The notes: generated by a model from the sequence alone, not told the origin. Positions 8,248 to 17,435 are shown, counted from the stretch's first letter. The stretch is DNA of 64,000 nucleotides from JAHECQ01 sp963775125 (GCA_963775125.1 CAVZHQ010000002.1:992001-1056000), one strand, 5' to 3'. A program made the numbers and translations.

Positions 8248-9528
8248 CCTTGGGGAAGAGAGCCGAGTTGGGAACTCAGCCAATTGGATTGATTGTTGAG
8301 GCCGCCGAGAGCGAGCTCGAGGTTCGAGTACAGCTTTCGGAGCTGGGCTTCCTTACGGGTGAGGCGCGGTCTCGTAGGAGTCGATCTGGTCGGTGAACGC
8401 CTCGATCCGAGACTTCGCCGACTCCTGGGCCGAGGAGAGGAGGCCGGTCCCGAAGGTCGTCGCTTCGTCGGCCGCAGCGACCAGTCGGTCCAGGATGCCC
8501 TCGCCCCCTTCGGCGCCGGTGGTGAACAGTTGCGTCAGTTCGTCGATGTCGGACGTAGCGGCGTCGAGGAACTTGGCCCGGTCGAACACGAGCGTCCCGT
8601 CGCGTTGCAGCTCGACGCCGGCAATGCTCGGTGCTTCGAAGGTGCTCCCGGCGACGGGGTCGGTGAAGGCTCGAACCAACGTCTGTTCGGCCCGCCGGAC
8701 ATTGCCGTTGAAGGCGAGCGGAACCTGCTTGGTTGCGCCCGGGGTGACCTTGGTGGCGGCGGCGAGTTTGTTCTTGACCTCGTTGAACTGCTTCACCAAC
8801 GCCTCGACGCTGTCGGCAACCGACGCGAAGTCGTGCTCGACGCCGATGGTGACCGCGGCCGTCGTCGTGTTGGCCACGGTGACATCGACACCGGGCATCA
8901 GTCCGGTGAAGGTGTTGGAGCCGGACGTGATGCTGTACGGGTTCTGGCCCTGGAAGGTGATCTGGGCGTCGACACCATCGGTGAGGGTCGTGAAGCCGCT
9001 GATGTTGCCGAACGACGAGTTGTCCAGGTTGATCACGCCTGCAGCTCCTCCTTCCTTGGCGGAGAGCTGCAATCGGTAGCCGTTGCCGGTGTTGATCGCG
9101 ACCGCCTGGAAGTTGAGGTTGTCGTCGTTGTTGATCGTCTCGATGACCTGCGCCAACGATCCACCGGTACCGACGATGTCGTCCAGCGAAGCGATGGTGT
9201 CGTTGGAGTACATGACGTGGTTGGTGGCGAGGGAGTCGACCTGGAAGGTCAGCGAGCCGGTGAAGCGGCCGGCGGTGGCGTTCACCTTGACGGCGTCGGA
9301 GGACGAGGTCCCGGACAGCCGATTCCATCCGGACGTGAGCTTCAGGTCTGCGGCGGCGTTGCGCAGGCTGGTGACATCGGTACGAAGACTGCCCAACTGG
9401 TCGGCTGCGCTCTGGGTGGTCTTGCGCCGCTCGATGAGTCGAACCTGAGGTTGGCGCTCGATGTCGAGGAGCGCGTTGATGATCGAGGTGGTGTCGAGTC
9501 CGCTGGAGAGTCCGTCGATGAAGGACAT
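8244..9528 (-). CDS. fliD: Flagellar filament cap protein FliD, frameshifted near its C-terminus
   Basis: FliD (HAP2) caps the filament and inserts flagellin subunits. The N-terminus MSFIDGLSSGLDTTSIINAL is diagnostic, and the central domain continues to FTDQIDSYET. There the frame breaks near 8365, where an extra base in GACCGCGCCTC gives the false end APHP at 8353. Removing one base yields RLTRKEAQLRKLYSNLELAL, then NNQSNWLSSQL and a stop at 8244. This is the standard FliD C-terminal coiled coil and gives 427 residues. The restored stop overlaps the fliS start, which supports the correction. Confidence 0.88.
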
Positions 9529-9661
9529 AGGATTCCGATCAGTGCAGGGTCACGGGAGGAGTGACTCGGATGAGCGATCGACTGTGAGCCTCGGCCGTTG
9601 TACGCCTTCTAGTACCACCCGAGTGGATTGACGTCTTGCCGGCGGCCGAGTGCGTGCTCGC

Positions 9662-9691
9662 GAGGGTCGGGAGCAAACGCTCCCGACCCTC
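9662..9691. terminator. Strong hairpin downstream of the distal flagellin
   Basis: A 13-bp perfect stem (62-74 paired with 79-91 of the 9,6xx block) closes an AAAC/GTTT tetraloop. It starts about 20 bases past the stop of the flagellin at 9714. There is no T-run on either side, so it may end transcription by a U-less mechanism or simply protect the flagellin mRNA 3' end. Confidence 0.6.
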
Positions 9692-9713
9692 TGGGCCGAT
9701 GATGACCTACCCG

Positions 9714-10520
9714 CTAGCGGAGGAGGCTGAGAACCGTCTGTGGTACCTGGTTGGCTTGGCCGAGCATCGCGGTGCCGGCCTGCTGCAGGATCTGGTTCTT
9801 GGTGAAATTGACCATCTCGGTCGCCATGTCGGTGTCGCGGATTCGTGACTCGGAAGCCGCGAGGTTCTCGGTGGTGACCTGGAGGTTGTTGATGGTCGAC
9901 TCGAGCCGGTTCTGCACCGCACCGAGCGTTCCACGGGTGGTCGAGATCGTCCCGATGCCCGTATCGATGAGCTCGATCGTCGCCCGAGCGGCCGTGGCCG
10001 ACGTGACGTCGACGGAAACGGCCGTCGGCGCGGCGATTGTCGCGATCGAGATCTGGCCGCTCGCGCCGCTTCCTTCCGAGCCGACTTGGAGGTTCACCCC
10101 CGCGACGACTCCGAAGACGGAGCTGCCGGCGAAGGTGGTGTCGCTTCCGATGCGGGTGATTTCCGCATTGAGTGCGGTCATCTCGGCGCCGATGGCGGTC
10201 CGAGCAGCGGCATCGTTGGTGTCGTTGGCTGCTTGGACTGCGAGGTCGCGCATGCGGCCGAGCATGTTGTGCACTTCGGAGAGTGCACCTTCGGCTGTCT
10301 GCACGTAGCTGATGCCGTCCTGGGCGTTGCGGGAGGCCTGTTTGAGGCCGCCGATTTCGCCCCGGAGCTTCTGGCTGATGACGAGGCCGGCGGCGTCGTC
10401 GCCGGCCCGGTTGATTCTGAATCCCGACGAGAGCTTCTCGAGGCTCTTGCCGAGGGCCGAGCTGCTGGAGCTCAGGTTGCGGTTGGCGTTGAACGCCATG
10501 ATGTTGTTGTTGATACGCAT
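9714..10520 (-). CDS. Flagellin (copy A)
   Basis: The 268-residue filament subunit has the canonical N-terminal D0/D1 segment (MRINNNIMAFNANRNL, INRAGDDAAGLVISQKL) and C-terminal segment (NLAASESRIRDTDMATEM, LGQANQVPQTVLSLLR). The central part is very short, so outer domains D2/D3 are essentially absent. It is the last of three tandem flagellins and its 5' third is nearly identical at DNA level to copy B. The leader carries a conserved hairpin with a CsrA-type motif (see 10522-10549), and FliS, FliD, FliW and CsrA are all encoded nearby. Confidence 0.96.
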   Translation of the reverse strand: MRINNNIMAFNANRNLSSSSSALGKSLEKLSSGFRINRAGDDAAGLVISQKLRGEIGGLKQASRNAQDGISYVQTAEGALSEVHNMLGRMRDLAVQAANDTNDAAARTAIGAEMTALNAEITRIGSDTTFAGSSVFGVVAGVNLQVGSEGSGASGQISIATIAAPTAVSVDVTSATAARATIELIDTGIGTISTTRGTLGAVQNRLESTINNLQVTTENLAASESRIRDTDMATEMVNFTKNQILQQAGTAMLGQANQVPQTVLSLLR

Positions 10521-10521
10521 G

Positions 10522-10549
10522 TCTCTCTTGGTTCCTTCCGTGTGAGAGA
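10522..10549 (-). promoter_or_regulatory. Flagellin A leader hairpin with CsrA-type GGA motif
   Basis: On the RNA strand, UCUCUC pairs with GAGAGA across a 16-nt loop that contains ACACGGAAGGAACC. The loop matches the CsrA core ACANGGANG and holds a second GGA. The Shine-Dalgarno-like purines and the stem lie within 30 bases of the AUG. The same element is upstream of the other two flagellins. Known precedent: CsrA represses hag translation and FliW relieves it in Bacillus subtilis. Application here is inference. Confidence 0.6.
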
Positions 10550-10596
10550 ACTGAATAGCTGGGAACGGCCGACCTCATCCGTGGGGACGGCTTGGA

Positions 10597-10623
10597 GGCT
10601 CGGGGCCCTGTGAGCCCCGAGCC
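10597..10623. terminator. Hairpin between flagellins B and A
   Basis: A 10-bp stem (GGCTCGGGGC-type arm) closes a 7-nt loop in the gap between two flagellin genes, just downstream of the copy B stop. It has no T-tract. It could attenuate read-through or stabilise the copy B message, leaving copy A to its own promoter. Confidence 0.45.
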
Positions 10624-10636
10624 AGTGATGGACGAA

Positions 10637-11440
10637 TTACCGCAGAAGGCTGAGAACCGTCTGTGGTACCTGGTTGGCTTGGCCGAGCATCGCGGTGCCG
10701 GCCTGCTGCAGGATCTGGTTCTTGGTGAACATGACCATCTCGGACGCCATGTCGGTGTCGCGGATTCGTGACTCGGAAGCCGCGAGGTTCTCGGTGGTGA
10801 CCTGGAGGTTGTTGATGGTCGACTCGAGCCGGTTCTGCGTCGCACCCAACGTGCCACGAGCCGTCGAGATCGTCGCGATTGCGGTATCGACGTTCTCGAT
10901 GATGGTTCGGGCAGCCGCAGCATCTGCGATGCCGGCACCGATGGTGACCGCAGCTGGCGCGGTGGTCGAAGCGATGGTGATCTGACCACCGCTGCTCCCC
11001 TCGGACCCGACCTGCAAGTTCACCGTCGCACCGAAGACGGCACTACCGGCGAAGGTGGTGTCGGTGCCGATGCGGGTGATCTCCGAGTTCAGCGCCGTCA
11101 TCTCGGCGTGGATGGCCGCTCGAGCGCTGGTGTCGTTGGTGTCGTTGGCTGCTTGGACTGCGAGGTCGCGCATGCGGCCGAGCATGTTGTGCACTTCGGA
11201 GAGTGCACCTTCGGCTGTCTGCACGAAGCTGATGCCGTCCTGGGCGTTGCGGGAGGCCTGTTTGAGGCCGCCGATTTCGCCCCGGAGCTTCTGGCTGATG
11301 ACGAGGCCGGCGGCGTCGTCGCCGGCCCGGTTGATTCTGAATCCCGACGAGAGCTTCTCGAGGCTCTTGCCGAGGGCCGAGCTGCTGGAGCTCAGGTTGC
11401 GGTTGGCGTTGAACGCCATGATGTTGTTGTTGATACGCAT
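10637..11440 (-). CDS. Flagellin (copy B)
   Basis: The 267-residue flagellin has the same D0/D1 termini as copies A and C, with a distinct central stretch around residues 130-190. Its C-terminus reads DMASEMVMFTKNQILQQAGT. The gene is preceded by the same hairpin leader and the same ribosome-binding region. Three slightly different flagellins could be co-assembled or used at different filament positions, which the sequence alone cannot show. Confidence 0.96.
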   Translation of the reverse strand: MRINNNIMAFNANRNLSSSSSALGKSLEKLSSGFRINRAGDDAAGLVISQKLRGEIGGLKQASRNAQDGISFVQTAEGALSEVHNMLGRMRDLAVQAANDTNDTSARAAIHAEMTALNSEITRIGTDTTFAGSAVFGATVNLQVGSEGSSGGQITIASTTAPAAVTIGAGIADAAAARTIIENVDTAIATISTARGTLGATQNRLESTINNLQVTTENLAASESRIRDTDMASEMVMFTKNQILQQAGTAMLGQANQVPQTVLSLLR

Positions 11441-11441
11441 G

Positions 11442-11469
11442 TCTCTCTTGGTTCCTTCCGTGTGAGAGA
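11442..11469 (-). promoter_or_regulatory. Flagellin B leader hairpin with CsrA-type GGA motif
   Basis: This element is identical to the copy A leader: a UCUCUC/GAGAGA stem and a loop with ACACGGAAGG. It ends one base before the ATG context. The identity extends a few bases upstream and through the first third of the gene. Confidence 0.6.
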
Positions 11470-11570
11470 ACGGGGTGTTGTGAAATCCGACTCCGTCCGT
11501 GGAGCCGGAACGGCTCAGGTCGAGGCGACAGCGTCACCCCATCCTGAGTCGAACTGTGAGCCTCGTCCGC

Positions 11571-12371
11571 CTACTGGCGGAGGAGGCTGAGAACCGTCTG
11601 CGGTACCTGGTTGGCTTGGCCGAGCATTGCGGTGCCGGCCTGCTGCAGGATCTGGTTCTTGGTGAACGTGACCATCTCGGACGCCATGTCGGTGTCGCGG
11701 ATTCGTGACTCGGAAGCCGCGAGGTTCTCGGTGGTGACCTGGAGGTTGTTGATGGTCGACTCGAGCCGGTTCTGCGTCGCACCCAACGTGCCACGAGCCG
11801 TCGAGATCGTCGCGATTGCGGTGTCGACGGACTCGATCATCGTTCGGGCGTTGGTTGCACTGTCGACGGTGCCGGCAACTGCAGCGGGAGCGGTGGTAGC
11901 GGCGATGGTAATCTGACCCCCGCCGCTTCCCTCCGACCCGACCTGCAGGTTGACGGCTGTTCCGAAGACGGCACTGCCGGCGAAGGTGGTGTCGGTGCCG
12001 ATGCGGGTGATTTCCGCATTGAGTGCCGTGATTTCGGCGCCGATGGCGGTCCGAGCAGCGGCATCGTTGGTGTCGTTGGCTGCTTGGACTGCGAGGTCGC
12101 GCATGCGGCCGAGCATGTTGTGCACTTCGGAGAGTGCACCTTCGGCTGTCTGCACGAAGCTGATGCCGTCCTGGGCGTTGCGGGAGGCCTGCTTGAGGCC
12201 GCCGATTTCCGCCCGGAGCTTCTGGCTGATGACGAGGCCGGCGGCGTCGTCGCCGGCCCGGTTGATCCGGTAGCCGGACGAGAGCTTTTCGAGGCTCTTG
12301 CCGAGGGCCGAGCTGCTGGAGCTCAGGTTGCGGTTGGCGTTGAACGCCATGATGTTGTTGTTGATACGCAT
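11571..12371 (-). CDS. Flagellin (copy C, first of the array)
   Basis: The 266-residue product starts at ATG 12371; a longer in-frame start at 12419 would run through the conserved leader and is rejected. It has the same termini as A and B with small differences (SSGYRINRAG, SQKLRAEIGG) and a final Gln after SLLR. It is the promoter-proximal copy, 176 bases downstream of fliL. Its leader hairpin has one base change that converts an A-U pair to a G-U pair and so keeps the fold. Confidence 0.95.
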   Translation of the reverse strand: MRINNNIMAFNANRNLSSSSSALGKSLEKLSSGYRINRAGDDAAGLVISQKLRAEIGGLKQASRNAQDGISFVQTAEGALSEVHNMLGRMRDLAVQAANDTNDAAARTAIGAEITALNAEITRIGTDTTFAGSAVFGTAVNLQVGSEGSGGGQITIAATTAPAAVAGTVDSATNARTMIESVDTAIATISTARGTLGATQNRLESTINNLQVTTENLAASESRIRDTDMASEMVTFTKNQILQQAGTAMLGQANQVPQTVLSLLRQ

Positions 12372-12372
12372 G

Positions 12373-12400
12373 TCTCTCTTGGTTCCTTCCGTGTGAAAGA
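12373..12400 (-). promoter_or_regulatory. Flagellin C leader hairpin with CsrA-type GGA motif
   Basis: The 5' arm is UCUUUC rather than UCUCUC and pairs with GAGAGA through one G-U wobble, while the loop ACACGGAAGGAACC is unchanged. The retained fold despite a base change supports selection on structure. Confidence 0.58.
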
Positions 12401-12547
12401 CGTGAAACTGCTGGGCCAATCCGTTGTCCCAGAGGTTGGCCTACTGCTAGGCCTGAGAGAGCTTCGACCGCTCGTTCTCGGCTAGTAGGCGAACCGCTGC
12501 AAATCGTTGAACTTTTTCGTCGAGCTGCTCGACAAGCGTCGAGAGGG

Positions 12548-13027
12548 TCACTGCATGACCATGCCGGTGAAGAGCACGCGGACGACCTTTGCGTCGTCGT
12601 AGGCCTCGCGCACCTCGATCGAAAGCTCGTCCTTCACGGCCTGCTTTCCCATCGGATCACGGAGCTCAGCGGCATTCCGCGCGGTGAGGTCGGCGAGGAT
12701 GACGTCCTTGGCGATCGCGGCCTCGGGTTCGAAGTCGGCGGCGAGCGTCCCCTCCTCGAGGACCAAGGCGATCCCGATCTTCAGGTAGGTCACGTCTGGA
12801 TCGTTGAGGTTGATCACCATCTCGGGCAGTTCGAAGATCTCGCCTTCGATCGGCTCGGCCTCGGCGATCATCGCCAGCTCTTCGGGGGTCGGCGCGGGCT
12901 TGGGCTTGAGGACGAAGTTGTAGACGCCGCCGAGCGCAAGGACGCCCACGACGCCCATGATCAGCTTTTTCTTGCCTCCGCCTGCTTCTTCTTCGCCTTC
13001 GGTCGGCTTGGCCTTCTTCTTACCCAT
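12548..13027 (-). CDS. fliL: Flagellar basal-body-associated protein FliL
   Basis: The 159-residue product has a charged cytoplasmic N-terminus, one membrane helix at about residues 22-41 (KLIMGVVGVLALGGVYNFVL) and a periplasmic-type FliL domain. That domain includes YLKIGIALVLEE and a C-terminus KVVRVLFTGMVMQ typical of the family. FliL surrounds and stabilises the stator units. Its ATG overlaps the end of motB by eight bases. Confidence 0.9.
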   Translation of the reverse strand: MGKKKAKPTEGEEEAGGGKKKLIMGVVGVLALGGVYNFVLKPKPAPTPEELAMIAEAEPIEGEIFELPEMVINLNDPDVTYLKIGIALVLEEGTLAADFEPEAAIAKDVILADLTARNAAELRDPMGKQAVKDELSIEVREAYDDAKVVRVLFTGMVMQ

Positions 13028-13931
13028 TGAGAGCCTCCTCGTTGGTCACATCACTGGTGTTCGAGCCGGACATCTCGTCGGTGCCGTCCCGTTTCTGCAC
13101 GCTGCCCGGATCTCCGAGGATCGGATTGATCACCGGTACGTCGCTGGAGTCGATGCCATCGACTCGCAGGACGATCTCGACGCGACGGTTTTGTGAGCGA
13201 CCGTCCTCGTTGTTGTTCGAGGCGATGGGTCGCGTGTCGGCCATGCCCACGGCGGCGAACCGGCCGGGCGGGATTTGCTTGCGGTCGATCAGCCAGCGCA
13301 CCACTGCGGAGGCCCGACTCGAGGAAAGTTCCCAGTTCGAGAAGAACTTGCCCCCGGTGGGGACGTTGTCGGTGTGTCCTTCGACGTCGACGGGGTTGTC
13401 CACCGCCTGGAGAACCTCGTTCATCGCCAGAAGAACGGCGTCGCTGTCGGTCCCCAGATCAGCGGACCCGCTCCGGAAGAGCAGTCGTTGATCGAAACGG
13501 ACGAAGACCCCCCGCTCGTCGATGCTCACGAAGGTGTAGGGCGAAGCTCCGAGCTCCTCGAATCCCGCCTCCAGGAGCTGCTGCACCTCTTCGGCATTTT
13601 CGGGCGTGACCGTTCCGGTCTCCTCCAGCTGCTGCTGGACTTGCTCGATCTGATTCCGGAGTTCCTGGGATGGGACCGGCGCTTTGCCGCCCCCTGCGAT
13701 GCCATCGCCGGTATCGAGCAGGCTGTTTGCCTGCTCGTTGACCGGGTCGGATACCCCGAGGGAAGCGGTCATCCCGACCTTGAAGTCCTGGAACTTCTCG
13801 AGGTCGACCAGTGCGAAGGCGTAGAGCATCACGAAGAAGGACATGAGCAGGGTCATGCCGTCGGCGAAGGATTCGAGCCATCCCTTGTCCGGGCCCTCGT
13901 CCTCGACGGCGGCCTTGGCTTTTCTAGGCAC
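13020..13931 (-). CDS. motB: Stator protein MotB
   Basis: The 303-residue product has a short basic N-terminus and a single membrane helix with the conserved proton-binding Asp in SFADGMTLLMSFFVMLYAFA. A plug/linker region follows, then a C-terminal OmpA-type peptidoglycan-binding domain with VEGHTDNVP and SSSRASAVVRWL. GTG 13931 was chosen because it lies directly after the restored motA end (8-base overlap); longer in-frame starts would run inside motA. MotB anchors the MotA4B2 channel to the wall. Confidence 0.94.
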   Translation of the reverse strand: MPRKAKAAVEDEGPDKGWLESFADGMTLLMSFFVMLYAFALVDLEKFQDFKVGMTASLGVSDPVNEQANSLLDTGDGIAGGGKAPVPSQELRNQIEQVQQQLEETGTVTPENAEEVQQLLEAGFEELGASPYTFVSIDERGVFVRFDQRLLFRSGSADLGTDSDAVLLAMNEVLQAVDNPVDVEGHTDNVPTGGKFFSNWELSSSRASAVVRWLIDRKQIPPGRFAAVGMADTRPIASNNNEDGRSQNRRVEIVLRVDGIDSSDVPVINPILGDPGSVQKRDGTDEMSGSNTSDVTNEEALNG

Positions 13932-14716
13932 TCTTCTTCTCTTCGAGAATGGCTTCACGAGCGCCTGGCGGCAGGAACGATGCCAGCATGCTGGCCACGC
14001 TGCCGCGGATTGCTGCCGGCCTGGACGGCCAATACTCCCTCGAGGATCAGTTCCTTCGAGGCCATCTCGTCGGCCGACATCTTTTTCAACTTGCTCGCGA
14101 CCGGCAGGAAAATGAAGTTGGCAAGGAAGGAGCCCCACAGCGTGGTGAGGAAGGCCACTGCCATCGACGGCCCGAGCGCCGACGGATCGCTCAGGTTCCC
14201 GAGCATGTCGACCAACCCGATGACGGTGCCGATCATGCCCATACCAGGAGCGAAGCCGGCCACGGTGATGAAGAAGCCGGCGCCCTCGCGATGGCGCTCG
14301 CTGGTCTTCTCCATGTCGACTTCCATCTGTTCGCGCAGGACCTCGGGGTCGACACCGTCGACCGCCATCTCCATGCCCTTCTTGAAGAAGGCATCCTGGA
14401 TCTGTTCCAGCCTCGACTCGAGCGCTAGGAGGCCGTCTCGACGGGCGACGTCCGCGAACTCGACCATCAGCTTCACATTGATCGTGGCGTCGGAAACAGC
14501 TCCGCCGGTGAAGCCCTTGATCATGACCTTGACTGCGTTGATCGCCACCGGCAGCGTGCTGCTGGCAATGGTCAGACCGATGGCTCCGCCGGCGACCAGG
14601 ATGATCGACGGGATGTCGGCGAGAAAGATCGCAATCGGATTCAGGCCGGCCATGAAGCAGGCGCCGAACACCATCGCAATGGCGATCACCACGCCGATGA
14701 TGGTTGCCGGATCCAT
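13924..14716 (-). CDS. motA: Stator protein MotA, frameshifted near its C-terminus
   Basis: Most of the 263-residue product is intact, with four predicted membrane segments (IIGVVIAIAMVFGACFMAG near the start, MGMIGTVIGLVDML and FLTTLWGSFLANFIFLPVA near the end) and the cytoplasmic loop that contacts FliG. After ILEGVLAVQAGSNPR an extra C near 14002 shifts the frame and gives a false end at 13955. Dropping it gives SVASMLASFLPPGAREAI and a stop at 13924, overlapping the motB start. MotA and MotB form the ion channel that drives rotation. Confidence 0.9.
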
Positions 14717-14979
14717 TACCGCGGCTCCTCGCCCGAGCTGGCGTCGGTCACCAGACGCAGGGGGACGTCGCCAGTCGGATGGTGGGGCTGATAGGAGATC
14801 CTGAGCACGGTCGCCTGATAGGCGACGACCAGGTCGATGACCTCGTTCAGCGACTCTTTGACGAGGATCTTCTTGCCGTCGGCAAGCGTCAGGACGGTGT
14901 CCGGCATCGCCTCGACCCGTTCGATGAGGTCGGCGTTCACTCCAAGCGGCTGGCCGGTGAGTCGGTGCACGGTGATCAT
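14716..14979 (-). CDS. flbD: FlbD family flagellar protein
   Basis: The 87-residue protein has the FlbD signature ITVHRLTGQPLGVNADLIERVE and VLTLADGKKILVKESLNEVIDLVVAY. Small FlbD proteins of this type occur next to motA in Gram-positive flagellar loci; their molecular role is poorly defined. Its stop shares one base with the motA ATG (TAATG), so it is translationally coupled. It is not the Caulobacter FlbD activator. Confidence 0.85.
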   Translation of the reverse strand: MITVHRLTGQPLGVNADLIERVEAMPDTVLTLADGKKILVKESLNEVIDLVVAYQATVLRISYQPHHPTGDVPLRLVTDASSGEEPR

Positions 14980-15108
14980 CGTCGGCCTCCTGAAGGCTTG
15001 GTCACGCTTGTCGTTGCTCGCTCCTCGTTGGTCACGCCGGAGTATCGGACAGGCCCTCAGCGCCGTGAGCGATTCCCAGAACTTTCGCCGTTTGTGACGG
15101 CCGGATCG

Positions 15109-16008
15109 TCAGCGCAGGAAATCGAGCAGCGAGCGACCGAGGGAGCGACCCGCAGCCGACAGGGTCGCTTCGTACTTGGTCTGCGACGTCTGGAGATGCA
15201 CCAATGCCTCAGCCAGGTCGACGTCCTGAATTTCGCTGATCTGCGTCTTGGTCGCCAGTCGACTCGCCGATCCCTTTTCCTCGATTTGATCGAGCCGGGA
15301 GCTCAGACCACCGATTCGGCCCAGCTCTTGCTGAACTCGTGAGGTGGCGACGTCGATGGCTTCGATTCCTGCTCGTGCGCCGAGGGAATCACCGGCTTCG
15401 ACCGCATCGGCCGCTTGCATCAGGACCTGATAGGCGGAGCCGGCGTAGGGATCGCCCGGATTCGTGGAGCCGAAGACGTCCGGTCCCGGGGCTCCGACGC
15501 TGAACGATTCGGTCGGGTTGATGGCCCGTACGACTGCGCCGTTGTCGCCGACGTAGGTTCCGGCGGCGTCGTAGGCCTGACTTGTACCGGCCGTGCCGGA
15601 GAAGATGGGTCGCCCATTCACGGTCGTGTTCGCGTGACCGAGCAGCTCCTGGGCGGCGGATCGGAGGTCAGCGGCAATCGCCGCGCGCCCTTCCGCCGTG
15701 TTGGTTCCGTTCGCTCCCTGAATGCTGAGCGTGCGTGCCCGAGTAAGTGTGTTGACCGTGTCGCTGAGCGCGGTGTCGGTCGTGTTGAGCCAGAGTCGAG
15801 CGTTGTCGACGTTGCGGTCCAACTGTTCGAGCCGGCCAAGTGATCGTTGATTTCGCAGGAGTGCCGCAGCGTCCGCCGGAGCCTGAGAGGCGCGACTGAA
15901 CCGCACGCCGGTCGCGATGCGTTCCTCGTTCGTCGAGAGACTCTTCGAGGCGGTGTTCAGCCACTGTGTGCGGTTGTTGGTGGTTCCCAGTGTTGTTATG
16001 CGTTCCAT
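15109..16008 (-). CDS. flgL: Flagellar hook-filament junction protein FlgL (HAP3)
   Basis: The 299-residue product is flagellin-like at both ends (TLGTTNNRTQWLNTASKSLS and QTSQTKYEATLSAAGRSLGR). FlgL sits between FlgK and the filament. It begins seven bases after flgK in the same orientation. The about 130 bases downstream, before flbD, are non-coding and probably contain the promoter of the flbD-motA-motB-fliL unit. Confidence 0.92.
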   Translation of the reverse strand: MERITTLGTTNNRTQWLNTASKSLSTNEERIATGVRFSRASQAPADAAALLRNQRSLGRLEQLDRNVDNARLWLNTTDTALSDTVNTLTRARTLSIQGANGTNTAEGRAAIAADLRSAAQELLGHANTTVNGRPIFSGTAGTSQAYDAAGTYVGDNGAVVRAINPTESFSVGAPGPDVFGSTNPGDPYAGSAYQVLMQAADAVEAGDSLGARAGIEAIDVATSRVQQELGRIGGLSSRLDQIEEKGSASRLATKTQISEIQDVDLAEALVHLQTSQTKYEATLSAAGRSLGRSLLDFLR

Positions 16009-16015
16009 GGCTGTC

Positions 16016-17410
16016 CTAGCGACCGACCAAACCGGTTCGGTTGATGAGCGTGTCGAGCATCTCGTCGATGGCCGAGATCATTCGAGCGGAGGCCTCATAG
16101 GCCCGCTGGGCGGTGATGAGGTCGGCGAGCTCCTCGTCGAGGTTCACACCCGATGCCGACTGCCGTTTGCCTTCGGCCCGTTCGGAGGAGAGCGACGCTG
16201 CCTCTGATCGGCTCTGCAGCGTGGCAAGCTGCGACCCGAGGTCAGCGATCATCTGCGCATGCTCGGCCGACGGGCCAGTGGGATCGGATCCCAGTCTGGC
16301 CATGGCCCGAGCGATGGAGTTGTCGAGTGTGCCCGAGCCGTTCGACGCGGCAATTCTGGAGGGTTGGCCGGCGACGTCGGCCGAGATCCGGATTCCCGTC
16401 GCCGTAAGGCCGCTGGGCTCGAACAACGAGAGCCCGGTTGACCCATCGAGCGCAGTTCCGGTTTGATGCAGTGCGTTTGCGCTCGTGACGATCGAGCCGG
16501 CGAGATCATCCAGGGACCGGCGATACTGGGGAACGAGTTCGTTGACGCCGACCAGTTCTCCGCTGAGCGTTCCGCTTGCGAGGTTCAGTTCTCGTCCGTT
16601 GCTGCTCGTCACCACGAAGCGGTCGTAGCCGAGCGATGCGAGCGAAGGATCGGGAGCAGTTGTCAACTCGATCCTGCGCGCTTGGCCTTGTCCGACCAGC
16701 AGGTGCCCATCGATCGACACACTGACTTGTCCGTTGGCGTCGTACCCGACGTTGGCGCTGACCAAGGAGGCGAGCTCGGTTACCAACCGGTCTCGCTGGT
16801 CGATGAGGCCACTGGGCGCAGAGCCGCTTGCGGTGCCGGCTGCGATCCCGACATCGAGTTCGGCGATGGTCGATGCCAGCCCGTTGACCCTCTCCACGCC
16901 TGTGGCCAGCTTCTGGACCTCCTGCGCCCGTAGCTGGTCCAAACCGGCGGCCTGCGCACGGAGTTCCGATGCGACAGTCTCGACGTTGCCCAGAACGACG
17001 TTTCGAACGGCGAGGTCGGCCGGATCGTTGGCCAGATCGTCGAAACTGTTCCACAGCTGCTGGAGTTTGTCGGCGAGGTTGCCGGGTTCGAGCGAACCCA
17101 GTTCGGACTCGATGCCGTCGAGAATTGCGGCCTGGGTCGCCAGTCCACTCGACCGCGACAACGCTTGTTTGGCGGCGCTGTCCAGCAATTCGTCCCACTG
17201 GCGGCTGACGTCAGCACTGACGCCGCCGTTTTGCCCGCCGGCACCGGCGAAGAGCCCGGGGTACCTGGAATCGATCGACGTGAGATCAGCACGCTGTCGG
17301 ACGTATCCGGGCGTGTCGACGTTGGCGATGTTCTCGCTGATCGTGTCGATCCGTTGCCGATGGGCGTAGAGACCGGTGATGCTGGTGCTCAACCCGCTGA
17401 AGTTGCTCAT
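16016..17410 (-). CDS. flgK: Flagellar hook-associated protein FlgK (HAP1)
   Basis: The 464-residue axial protein has N-terminal FSGLSTSITGLYAHRQRIDT and SENIANVDTPGYVRQRADL and C-terminal LADLITAQRAYEASARMISA. Both are hallmarks of the hook/HAP1 family. A Val/Ser/Gly-rich central domain lies between. It forms the first junction zone on the hook. flgN lies directly upstream, matching the FlgN-FlgK/FlgL chaperone relationship. Confidence 0.94.
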   Translation of the reverse strand: MSNFSGLSTSITGLYAHRQRIDTISENIANVDTPGYVRQRADLTSIDSRYPGLFAGAGGQNGGVSADVSRQWDELLDSAAKQALSRSSGLATQAAILDGIESELGSLEPGNLADKLQQLWNSFDDLANDPADLAVRNVVLGNVETVASELRAQAAGLDQLRAQEVQKLATGVERVNGLASTIAELDVGIAAGTASGSAPSGLIDQRDRLVTELASLVSANVGYDANGQVSVSIDGHLLVGQGQARRIELTTAPDPSLASLGYDRFVVTSSNGRELNLASGTLSGELVGVNELVPQYRRSLDDLAGSIVTSANALHQTGTALDGSTGLSLFEPSGLTATGIRISADVAGQPSRIAASNGSGTLDNSIARAMARLGSDPTGPSAEHAQMIADLGSQLATLQSRSEAASLSSERAEGKRQSASGVNLDEELADLITAQRAYEASARMISAIDEMLDTLINRTGLVGR

Positions 17411-17435
17411 GCCGAACCATCCATCGTTTGCCGTT

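Noticed and set aside
12404..12547. A FlaG-like gene or sigma-28 promoter between fliL and flagellin C
   Set aside because: No open frame of suitable size, and no TAAA-N15-GCCGATAA match with correct spacing could be found.
13275..14804. A 509-codon plus-strand frame across motB/motA
   Set aside because: No family features; motA and motB on the other strand are unambiguous.
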